DNA of 6,001 nt from Acidobacteriota bacterium (GCA_003222375.1 QHVX01000108.1:1-6001), one strand, 5' to 3'. Positions 1-5,350 are shown, counted from the first letter of the stretch. The notes: generated from the sequence alone by a model not told the origin. Program-made: numbers and translations.

Positions 1-677
1 TCGGCGTCGGCATCCGCTCTCGCTCCCGCTGAGGCGGCAATATATGCTTTCAATATATGTAGACCATAATTAGGATCATTATTTTGTAGCTTTTTCAACT
101 CCTCCTGGGCCATCTCAGTGGAATGGCGCAGCACGGCGCACTTTCCGATCTTCAACGCCAGCGAGGGATTGTTCTGCACTTTCTCTTCGACGGTGTAGTA
201 CGCCTGCACCGCGCTGTCGATTTTTCCTGTGGCAAGAAGAAGGTCGGGTTCATGAATGACGGCGGCCGAGGGCTGGACTGACAATCGCTGCAGCGCGGCT
301 GCGAACTTTGCGGAGTCGTTGGCTGAAAACGCGTAGCGTCCGATGATGTTCAGCGCTTCGGTATCGCCGGGATTCTGTTTGAGGATCACGGCGAACGTGT
401 TGAGCGCCGTGGCGAGGTCGCCGGTCTTCAAGCCGAAGTGCGCCACCGTCCGCGCAGCTTCGAGATTATGCGGATCCGATGCAAAGACCTGCTTGGCTGC
501 TCCGGCAGCCTCCGCCTCTTTCCCTTGCGCAGCGTAGTAGTGCATCGCGAAGAACGCAGTCGGCGGGAAATTCGGATCGGCTTTGATCGTGGCGCGAAGT
601 GCGGCTTCCGTCTTTTTCGGGTCGCCGGCTGCGTTCGCCATAACGGCGTCCGCGAAGGAGTTGTAAGCAGCGGCCGA
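1..677 (-). other. TPR-like repeat region of the pseudokinase (residues 645-869, continues off the window)
   Basis: Repeats of about 34 residues can be seen, beginning near 647, 681, 715 and 749. They carry typical turns such as KADPN, ASDPH and KQNPG at the repeat ends and G-[DK]-x-x-x-A in the middle. One or two weaker repeats follow. By topology this part faces outside the cytoplasm. TPR arrays bind proteins or peptides; no partner can be named from the window. Confidence 0.75.
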
Positions 678-2609
678 TGCGGCCGCGGGATGTTGCGGCA
701 ATTTGAGGTCCGTCGCGACGTATTGGACGACCGCCTGGATCCCGCTCGCATTGTCGAGCATCGGCGTGGAAGCCATCCCTGTGACGATCTCCGGACCTGT
801 TGCGCCGCCGCGGACCGTGGCTGAATAGGCGGTTGCGTCAGGCGATGCGGTGTCGGCGATGCGAAGTTCCGGATATGCGCGGAGGACCTCCATCGACCCC
901 AGGCGGACGACATTCGCTCGATCTCCCAGCGTCGGATCGGTTCCATCGATCGCGAACGGCTGAAGAAAAACTGTTCTTGGCGTCTCCGCGGTGGCCGGCT
1001 GCGGTCCGGTCGGCGTCGGTTTCAAAACCGACGCGGTGTATGTCGGAGCCGGAGCAGCTTTCGGTTTCGACATCAAAAGCACAGCAGCGCCGACACCACC
1101 TCCAAGGACGATGACGGCGGCGGCGATGAGCATCATTTGCCGCTTTTTCTTCGAGGCCGTTGCTGCAGCCGCCTCATCCACGGCGGCTTCTTCCTCCTCG
1201 GCCCCCACCTCCTCGACTTCTTCATCGACTGCTGCATGCTGCACCGGTTGCGGTTCGGTGGCGACGATCGTGTAGAGCTTCACGCCGGCCTTTGCGCCGC
1301 TGTCGCGAAGTCGCACGTTCCCCCGCCCGCGTTTCGCGAAGTCCTCGGAGATGAACAACTTCATCGGTGGAAGCGTCTGCAGGACTTCGATCGCCTTCGT
1401 AATGGCTGGTCCGCTGACGGCTCCCTCTCGGACTTCGATATCGCCGGCATGCAATAGGAGTCGAACCGGTATCGGCTTGTCGCCCTGCTGCTCGGGCGAA
1501 AAGTCGAATTCACCTTTGCGCCCGGCTTCCAAAGCGCTGTCGACGCTTTTCAGCTCTGCGATCATGCGTGGCCCGAAAGCATCGAGCACTTCGCCGTCGA
1601 ACAGATAAACGGCTTCGCCGAGGATCTGCTGCATGCGCGCCGTCACTTTTGCGTGATCGCCGGCGGAAGGATCTTTCGCGACATCGGCGATGAAAAGAAT
1701 GGAGTTGCGCGTCTTTGCACCTTGCGCGGCTGCCGCCGGCGCGCTCCCCTTCGCGATCTCGGATGAGAACTTCGCCACTTCCGGATCGGCGCGTACGATT
1801 TCGTCGAGCACCAACTTGATCTCTTTGTACCGGCGGAACGGATCCTTGTAGAGACAACGGCCGATGACGGCCAGGACTGCGTTGTCGATGTTCGGATTGG
1901 CGGCCTTCGGATTCGGCGGTTGCGACTCGACGATCTTTCGTCCGATCTCGGCTCCGTTCGTGCCCGGGTACGCGAGACGTCCCGTGGCAGCCTCGTAGAG
2001 CACGAGGCCGAGCGAGAAGATATCTGTTTGAGGTGACGCCGGCTCGTTCGAGATTTGTTCCGGCGCCATGTACGAGACGGCTTTCGGATCGGTCCCACGC
2101 TGCTGGAAAGCCGATGGCTGCCCCGGGCGCACGATCAGATTATTCAGATTCAATCCTGCCACTTTCACCTGGCCCACTTCGGTGACGAGAACGGAATCGC
2201 CCGCGATGTTGCCATGGACGAGGTTCCTCGCGTGCAGGAGCTTCAGGGTGTCAAAAGCCTGGTATGCGACGCGGAAGAAGTTCTTCCGATCGAGCGGCCG
2301 GTTTCTTACGACCGCTGATATCGCATAGCCCTCGACCCAATCCATCACCATCACGAGGGCGTCACCGGCAGCCGCGATTTCGAGGATATTGACAAGCGAT
2401 GTGTGATACAGCGCCGCAGCCACCCGGACTTCTCGGACCAGCGAATCGCGACGACCGGGATCTTTCGGGAGCTGTCGCGAGAGAACTTTGATCGCCAGCT
2501 TCTTCCCGTTCCGCGGGTCCTCCGCCCGCCAGACTGCGGAGCTCACGCGCTCGCCCAGCCGGTAATTGAGCAGAGTACTGCCGGGGGCGAACGGGTCTGC
2601 CGAGGACAT
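1..2609 (-). CDS. Membrane-anchored pseudokinase with degenerate cyclase-like domain and TPR repeats (3' end outside window)
   Basis: The frame is open from ATG at 2609 to the window edge (869 codons seen). Residues 15-275 have the Ser/Thr kinase fold: lysine of AIK (K41), helix-C glutamate (E60), APE (182-184) and DIFSLG (196-201) are present. The glycine-rich loop is missing, HRD is HGN (132-134), the following Lys and Asn are A136 and S139, and DFG is GLN (152-154). Phosphotransfer is therefore not expected. Residues 302-450 resemble a class III nucleotide cyclase domain with lost catalytic residues. An acidic run (462-479), KKKR (487-490) and one membrane helix (494-513) follow, so the N-terminus should be cytoplasmic. 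Outside lie a Pro-rich linker, a TolB/FlgO-like segment (about 545-635) and about six TPR-like repeats (645-869). An in-frame stop 18 nt upstream makes this ATG the first possible start; no Shine-Dalgarno is seen. Function is inferred as signalling scaffold or sensor; the ligand is unknown. Confidence 0.88.
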   Translation of the reverse strand, partial: MSSADPFAPGSTLLNYRLGERVSSAVWRAEDPRNGKKLAIKVLSRQLPKDPGRRDSLVREVRVAAALYHTSLVNILEIAAAGDALVMVMDWVEGYAISAVVRNRPLDRKNFFRVAYQAFDTLKLLHARNLVHGNIAGDSVLVTEVGQVKVAGLNLNNLIVRPGQPSAFQQRGTDPKAVSYMAPEQISNEPASPQTDIFSLGLVLYEAATGRLAYPGTNGAEIGRKIVESQPPNPKAANPNIDNAVLAVIGRCLYKDPFRRYKEIKLVLDEIVRADPEVAKFSSEIAKGSAPAAAAQGAKTRNSILFIADVAKDPSAGDHAKVTARMQQILGEAVYLFDGEVLDAFGPRMIAELKSVDSALEAGRKGEFDFSPEQQGDKPIPVRLLLHAGDIEVREGAVSGPAITKAIEVLQTLPPMKLFISEDFAKRGRGNVRLRDSGAKAGVKLYTIVATEPQPVQHAAVDEEVEEVGAEEEEAAVDEAAAATASKKKRQMMLIAAAVIVLGGGVGAAVLLMSKPKAAPAPTYTASVLKPTPTGPQPATAETPRTVFLQPFAIDGTDPTLGDRANVVRLGSMEVLRAYPELRIADTASPDATAYSATVRGGATGPEIVTGMASTPMLDNASGIQAVVQYVATDLKLPQHPAAASAAAYNSFADAVMANAAGDPKKTEAALRATIKADPNFPPTAFFAMHYYAAQGKEAEAAGAAKQVFASDPHNLEAARTVAHFGLKTGDLATALNTFAVILKQNPGDTEALNIIGRYAFSANDSAKFAAALQRLSVQPSAAVIHEPDLLLATGKIDSAVQAYYTVEEKVQNNPSLALKIGKCAVLRHSTEMAQEELKKLQNNDPNYGLHILKAYIAASAGARADADA
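39..59. repeat. Direct repeat AATATATG x2 inside an AT-rich patch of the coding region
   Basis: AATATATG occurs at 39-46 and again at 52-59, separated by CTTTC. It lies in a patch (38-97) that is 75% A+T by direct count inside an otherwise GC-rich gene. In the gene's frame the patch uses codons uncommon elsewhere in the window (CTA, ATA, AAT, TAT, GGT). The reading frame stays open through it. Confidence 0.6.
1071..1130 (-). other. Single transmembrane helix of the pseudokinase (residues 494-513)
   Basis: Twenty uncharged residues rich in Ala, Val, Ile, Leu and Gly lie just after KKKR (487-490). By the positive-inside rule the kinase-like and cyclase-like domains are cytoplasmic and the TPR part is periplasmic or extracellular. 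An unusually acidic stretch (about residues 462-479, dominated by Glu) precedes the basic cluster. Confidence 0.88.
1260..1706 (-). other. Degenerate class III nucleotide cyclase-like domain (residues 302-450)
   Basis: The order of elements follows the cyclase homology domain: SILFIADV (first strand), GEAVYLFDGEVLDAFGP (hairpin, usually with GDG), SVDSALEAG (helix), PVRLLLHAGDIEVREG then GPAI (usual pattern R-G-x-H-x-G then GPAVN), LFISE, and a closing VKLYTIV. The helix after the first strand is shorter than usual. In an ungapped alignment the second metal-binding Asp falls on G339, the substrate-specifying Lys on Y335, the transition-state Asn on T404 and the Arg on E408. Catalysis is not expected. 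The assignment rests on remembered family patterns and needs a profile search. Confidence 0.6.
1785..2567 (-). other. Pseudokinase domain (residues 15-275)
   Basis: The start (YRLGERVSSAVWRAED) aligns with kinase strands 1-2 but lacks the usual GxGxxG loop and is shorter there. K41 and E60, the salt-bridge pair, remain. The catalytic segment LVHGNIAGDSVLV replaces the usual IVHRDLKPxNILV, losing the catalytic Asp, Lys and Asn. VKVAGLNL replaces VKIADFGL, losing the metal-binding Asp. The C-lobe scaffold (MAPEQ, DIFSLG, and R260 in the KDPFRR segment) is normal. The pattern of a kept fold with removed chemistry is that of a selected pseudokinase rather than a decaying gene. Whether nucleotide still binds through K41 and E60 cannot be read from the sequence. 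Confidence 0.88.
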
Positions 2610-2615
2610 GCAACG

Positions 2616-2621
2616 ATTATA
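2616..2621 (-). promoter_or_regulatory. -10-like hexamer TATAAT before the pseudokinase gene
   Basis: A perfect TATAAT ends 6 nt before the ATG at 2609, in the 18-bp gap after the biotin carrier stop. A start site about 7 nt downstream would fall on the A of the ATG, giving a leaderless mRNA. No Shine-Dalgarno is seen before this start, and no convincing -35 hexamer is visible. Confidence 0.5.
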
Positions 2622-2627
2622 TTTGAG

Positions 2628-3137
2628 TCATCGATCGAGGGGAGCGAGATGCACGAGCTCGGTGCCACTTTCCACCGTCTGCCCCGCCTCGACGAAGACC
2701 TGATCCACAACGCCGTCTGCCAGGGCCTGGATCTCGTTCTCCATCTTCATCGCCTCCAGCACGAGGAGCGATGCGCCTTTGCGCACCGAGTCGCCCTTCT
2801 TGATCATGACGCGCACGATGCGGCCCGGCATCAAGGCTCGAATGACGCCCCCGGCGCCCAGCTCGTCCTCGCGGCCCTTGCGTTTGAGCGAGAGCGGATC
2901 GGTGATATCGACGTGAATGATCGAATCGGCGAGGCTGATCTGATGCATGGTGCCGTCGCGATCGTGCACCAGCGTCAGTTGCGTTCCGTCCTCGAGGCGA
3001 AGTGATCGAAGATACGGCCCGGCGTTGACGACATCAGCGACCAGCCAGCGATCGGCCATGCGGACGCGGTACGCACTTCCGTGACGCTCGACTTCGATTG
3101 GGATTTCCTCGCCGCCATGCCGGGCGATGAATCTCAC
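2628..3137 (-). CDS. Biotin carboxyl carrier protein of an acyl-CoA carboxylase
   Basis: This 169-residue protein carries the biotin that shuttles carboxyl groups from biotin carboxylase to the carboxyltransferase. The biotinyl domain occupies about residues 95-166: MPGRI (103-107), GDSV, then EAMKMEN (128-134), with K131 the predicted biotinylated lysine 38 residues from the C-terminus. The first 90 residues are beta-rich and resemble the BC-CT linker domain of propionyl- and methylcrotonyl-CoA carboxylase alpha chains rather than the Ala/Pro linker of E. coli AccB. The GTG start at 3137 is chosen because AAGGA lies 6 nt upstream and GTG overlaps the carboxylase TGA by 4 nt, a usual coupled arrangement. 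A longer reading of the same frame upstream would overlap the carboxylase completely and is not real. Substrate (acetyl-, propionyl- or other acyl-CoA) is not determined; no carboxyltransferase gene is in the window. Confidence 0.93.
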   Translation of the reverse strand: MRFIARHGGEEIPIEVERHGSAYRVRMADRWLVADVVNAGPYLRSLRLEDGTQLTLVHDRDGTMHQISLADSIIHVDITDPLSLKRKGREDELGAGGVIRALMPGRIVRVMIKKGDSVRKGASLLVLEAMKMENEIQALADGVVDQVFVEAGQTVESGTELVHLAPLDR

Positions 3138-4627
3138 GAACGATCCTTGAGCGCGTCGAGCCGGCCGATCTGCTTCCACGCCGAGTTGTCCTGCTGCGGC
3201 AGTCGGATCTGCTGCGATTCCTCGAACGCCAGGATCGCGGCGGCCGCAATGGCAGCGTCGACGTGACCGTTGCCGCCCCGTTCTTGCATCAGATCGGCAA
3301 GGTTTCTGTCGATGAAACCGGTATCGAAATTTGCCTTCAAGAAATCGGCGTGATCCATGAGCGCGGTGAAGAACGGAATCGTCGTTTCGATGCCCTCGAC
3401 CCGATATTCGATCAGCGCGCGTTTCATGCGCGCGATCGTCTCGGCGCGCGTCGCGGCGTGACAGATCAGCTTCGAAAGCATCGGATCGTAGAACACCGGC
3501 ACGTTGTAGCCGGCGTAAACGCCGTTGTCGTTGCGAACGCCCGGCCCTTGCGGAAGATTGATGTAGCGGATCAAGCCGGGCGACGGCGCGAAGTGACGGG
3601 CCGGATCTTCGGCGTAAATGCGGCATTCGATCGCGTGCCCGCTCGGCGTCATCTTTTCGCGTGTCAGCGAGATCTTCTCGCCGCGCGCGATTCTCAGTTG
3701 TTCCTTCACGAGGTCGACGCCCCACACCATCTCGGTGACCGGATGCTCGACCTGCAAACGCGTGTTCATTTCGAGGAAGTAGACCTGGCGGTCGGGTCCC
3801 ATCAGCATCTCGATCGTTCCGGCGGAGTAGTAATCGACTGCTTTGGCCGCGCGAACAGCCGCTTCGCCGAGCTTTCGGCGCAACGCTTCGTCGACGACGG
3901 TCGACGGACACTCCTCCACGACTTTCTGATGCCGCCGCTGCAGGGTGCATTCGCGCTCGCCGACGTCGATGATCGTTCCGTGGTGATCACCGAGGACCTG
4001 AACTTCGATGTGGCGCGGAGAAGCGATGAATTTCTCGGCATAGACCGCGCCGTCGCCGAAAAATGATTGCGCCTCGCTGGTCACGCGCTCGAATGCGTTT
4101 CGAAGATCTTCCTCGCGCTCGACGTAGCGAAGACCCTTCCCGCCCCCGCCCGCACTCGCCTTGACCATGATCGGAAAACCTGACTGACGGGCAAACGCCG
4201 CAATTTCGTCGAATGACCGCACCGGTTCGGTCAGTCCCGGCACGACCGGCACGCCGGCGGCTTTCATGCGCTGGCGCGATTCGGTCTTCGATCCCATCGC
4301 CTCGATCGACTCCGGCGACGGACCGATGAAGATGATGCCGGCATCGCGACAGGCGCGTGCGAAAGCGACGTTCTCCGCGAGAAAGCCGTAACCGGGATGG
4401 ATCGCATCAGCACCGGTCTTCTTTGCGGCATCGAGAATGCGATCGATCCGGAGATAGCTCTCGCGCGACGGCGGAGGTCCGACCGGCATCGCCTGGTCGG
4501 CGTAGAGAACGTGGAGCGCTGCGCGGTCGGCGTCGGAGTAGACCGCGACGGTGGAATAGCCCAGCTCGCGGCAGGCGCGGATCACTCGGACCGCAATCTC
4601 GCCGCGATTGGCGATCAAAACCTTCAC
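3134..4627 (-). CDS. accC: Biotin carboxylase subunit of an acyl-CoA carboxylase
   Basis: This cytoplasmic enzyme carboxylates biotin on the carrier protein with ATP and bicarbonate. The 497 residues contain ANRGEIAVR (6-14), HPGYGFLAEN (77-86), the ATP-grasp glycine loop KASAGGGGKG (156-165), HIEVQVLGD (206-214), RRHQKVVEE (231-239), and the active-site stretch EMNTRLQVEHP (286-296) with E286, N288, R290 and E294. R336 matches the conserved arginine near the bicarbonate site. All expected catalytic residues are present. The GTG at 4627 is preferred because the protein then begins MKVLIANRGE, as the family does; an ATG nine codons upstream would add residues unlike the family. The protein is about 50 residues longer than E. 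coli AccC, and its tail (about 448-497) resembles the region after the carboxylase domain in fused acyl-CoA carboxylase alpha chains. It overlaps the carrier gene by 4 nt. Confidence 0.95.
   Translation of the reverse strand: MKVLIANRGEIAVRVIRACRELGYSTVAVYSDADRAALHVLYADQAMPVGPPPSRESYLRIDRILDAAKKTGADAIHPGYGFLAENVAFARACRDAGIIFIGPSPESIEAMGSKTESRQRMKAAGVPVVPGLTEPVRSFDEIAAFARQSGFPIMVKASAGGGGKGLRYVEREEDLRNAFERVTSEAQSFFGDGAVYAEKFIASPRHIEVQVLGDHHGTIIDVGERECTLQRRHQKVVEECPSTVVDEALRRKLGEAAVRAAKAVDYYSAGTIEMLMGPDRQVYFLEMNTRLQVEHPVTEMVWGVDLVKEQLRIARGEKISLTREKMTPSGHAIECRIYAEDPARHFAPSPGLIRYINLPQGPGVRNDNGVYAGYNVPVFYDPMLSKLICHAATRAETIARMKRALIEYRVEGIETTIPFFTALMDHADFLKANFDTGFIDRNLADLMQERGGNGHVDAAIAAAAILAFEESQQIRLPQQDNSAWKQIGRLDALKDRS
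3144..3148 (-). promoter_or_regulatory. Shine-Dalgarno of the biotin carrier gene
   Basis: AAGGA lies 6 nt upstream of the GTG at 3137, inside the last codons of the biotin carboxylase gene. It decides the GTG start and supports coupled translation across the GTGA overlap. Confidence 0.7.
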
Positions 4628-4635
4628 GGCGCGCC

Positions 4636-4641
4636 ATTGTA
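4636..4641 (-). promoter_or_regulatory. -10-like hexamer TACAAT before the biotin carboxylase gene
   Basis: TACAAT ends 8 nt before the GTG at 4627. A start 7 nt downstream would fall at about 4629, one or two nt from the GTG. No Shine-Dalgarno is possible in so short a leader, so a leaderless mRNA is likely. It overlaps by 2 bp the opposed hexamer at 4640-4645. No good -35 hexamer is seen. Confidence 0.45.
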
Positions 4642-4645
4642 TGAT
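4640..4645 (+). promoter_or_regulatory. -10-like hexamer TATGAT before the divergent small gene
   Basis: TATGAT ends 7 nt before the ATG at 4653, so transcription would start at about 4652-4653, on or next to the start codon. It shares bases 4640-4641 with the opposed TACAAT of the carboxylase gene. No Shine-Dalgarno and no clear -35 are present. Confidence 0.45.
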
Positions 4646-4652
4646 GCGCCGC

Positions 4653-4991
4653 ATGGCGACCGAGTCCGTGAAGGAGCAGCGTCAGGTCAAGGACCAGCGG
4701 CAGCAGATTCTGTCTGGGGTGGTCGAGACGCTGCTGCGCGATTTGAAAGAGGGCATCGGCGATCGCGACCGCCGGCGTCAGGTCGAGGAGTGGATGCGGA
4801 CGCTCGCCGAGAAATATCCGGAATTCAAGATCGAGGTCGGCCTGCGCGACTACTACCTCGCCGAGGCCGATCGGCTACGCGGCGAATTCGACAAAGCCTC
4901 CGACCTCACCGAGCGCCTCTCCCTCGGCCGCAACATCGAGGCGTTCCTGGATCGGGCCGCGGACTACGAGCGTCGCATAGGCGAGCGCTGA
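4653..4991 (+). CDS. Hypothetical 112-residue charged helical protein
   Basis: I do not recognise this protein. It is cytoplasmic by appearance: no signal peptide, no membrane segment, no cysteine. It is very rich in Arg, Glu, Asp, Leu and Gln, and most of it should be helical, possibly coiled-coil (about 1-55 and 65-112), with a short break around KYPEFKIEV (54-62). It is transcribed divergently from biotin carboxylase, 25 bp between starts, so the two may share control. Codon use (GC at third positions) matches its neighbours, which argues for a real gene. ATGs at 4641 and 4644 and a more upstream start at 4608 are in frame, but those would place the start inside the -10 hexamer or the carboxylase gene; ATG 4653 fits the predicted transcription start. 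No helix-turn-helix or enzyme motif is evident. Confidence 0.7.
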   Translation: MATESVKEQRQVKDQRQQILSGVVETLLRDLKEGIGDRDRRRQVEEWMRTLAEKYPEFKIEVGLRDYYLAEADRLRGEFDKASDLTERLSLGRNIEAFLDRAADYERRIGER

Positions 4992-5006
4992 CCACCCTCC
5001 CGACCA

Positions 5007-5030
5007 GTTAGGACGTTGGGATGTCGAATG
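5007..5030 (+). repeat. Left octamer array of an inverted-repeat element
   Basis: In consecutive 8-bp steps the plus strand reads GTTAGGAC, GTTGGGAT, GTCGAATG. Bases 5011-5024 are a perfect 14-bp inverted copy of 5227-5240. The array begins 16 bp after the stop of the small plus-strand gene. Confidence 0.65.
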
Positions 5031-5056
5031 TTCCTTCTGAACCACGCAAGCGGCGT

Positions 5057-5081
5057 GGCCGAGGTTCTTCGGGCCCGTTTT
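5057..5081 (+). terminator. Weak candidate terminator after the small plus-strand gene
   Basis: GGCCGA (5057-5062) can pair with TCGGGCC (5069-5075) with one bulged G and a 6-nt loop, then CG and four Ts (5078-5081). A 6-bp hairpin CCACGC/GCGTGG (5042-5047 with 5053-5058) lies just before it and would partly compete. The T-tract is short, so this is tentative. Confidence 0.25.
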
Positions 5082-5212
5082 CAGCTCGCTCGGTGTCGGT
5101 TTCCAGCCGCGATCAGGACGTCGTGTATGTACTCGTCTTGGATTACGACGTCGTCCGGCAAAAAACGCGGAGTTAGGCGGAGGCCCCACTTGAATGCTTC
5201 ATCAAGCGAGCT

Positions 5213-5244
5213 CGTCCAACGCTCCAACATCCCAACGTCCCAAC
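5213..5244 (-). repeat. Right octamer array of an inverted-repeat element
   Basis: On the minus strand four consecutive 8-bp units read GTTGGGAC, GTTGGGAT, GTTGGAGC, GTTGGACG. The first two match the left array in the same phase but opposite orientation. The array begins 15 bp downstream of the tRNA-Leu CCA end. Confidence 0.7.
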
Positions 5245-5259
5245 CGGGTGGGTGGGGAG

Positions 5260-5344
<85 letters not shown>

Positions 5345-5350
5345 AATGAA

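Larger units (their letters stand above)
4992..5259. other. Intergenic element bounded by inverted octamer arrays
   Basis: This gap between the convergent small gene and the secG/tRNA-Leu unit has no convincing gene. Its ends are the two inverted octamer arrays; outward of them the similarity continues imperfectly to ACCAC at both limits, on the right coinciding with the tRNA CCA end. The core (5031-5212) contains an 8-bp inverted repeat (5117-5124 with 5145-5152, 20-nt loop) and a minus-strand open stretch with protein-like composition (for example FLPDDVVIQDEYIHDVLIAA) but no credible start. It could be a non-autonomous mobile repeat, a remnant of an inserted small gene, or a structured region separating converging transcripts. 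Confidence 0.45.

Noticed and set aside
96..106. Strong Shine-Dalgarno-like AGGAGGAG inside the pseudokinase gene, followed by TTG
   Set aside because: The TTG follows immediately with no spacing, and the frame is simply the continuing TPR region; no internal start is supported.
428..946. Minus-strand 172-residue open frame in the pseudokinase region
   Set aside because: It is out of frame with the continuous pseudokinase reading and is Arg/Ser-rich, as frame shadows in GC-rich DNA are.
2403..3005. Plus-strand 200-residue open frame across the pseudokinase start and the carrier gene
   Set aside because: It is antisense to two well-supported genes and their promoter gap and has no family-like motif.
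3134..3148. Programmed -1 frameshift joining biotin carboxylase and carrier
   Set aside because: There is no X XXY YYZ slippery heptamer before the stop; stop-start overlap with AAGGA explains the arrangement.
3138..3950. Upstream extension of the biotin carrier frame to a 440-residue reading
   Set aside because: It lies wholly inside the biotin carboxylase gene in another frame, has low-complexity Arg-rich sequence, and the GTG at 3137 has a good Shine-Dalgarno.
3263..4066. Plus-strand 267-residue open frame opposite biotin carboxylase
   Set aside because: It mirrors conserved carboxylase codons, has no ribosome site and no recognisable domain; a shadow of the GC-rich coding strand.
5160..5165. 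Six-T run (minus strand) as a terminator for the secG-tRNA unit
   Set aside because: The bases before it (CTCCGCC and CTCCGCG) are direct, not inverted, repeats, so no stem forms.
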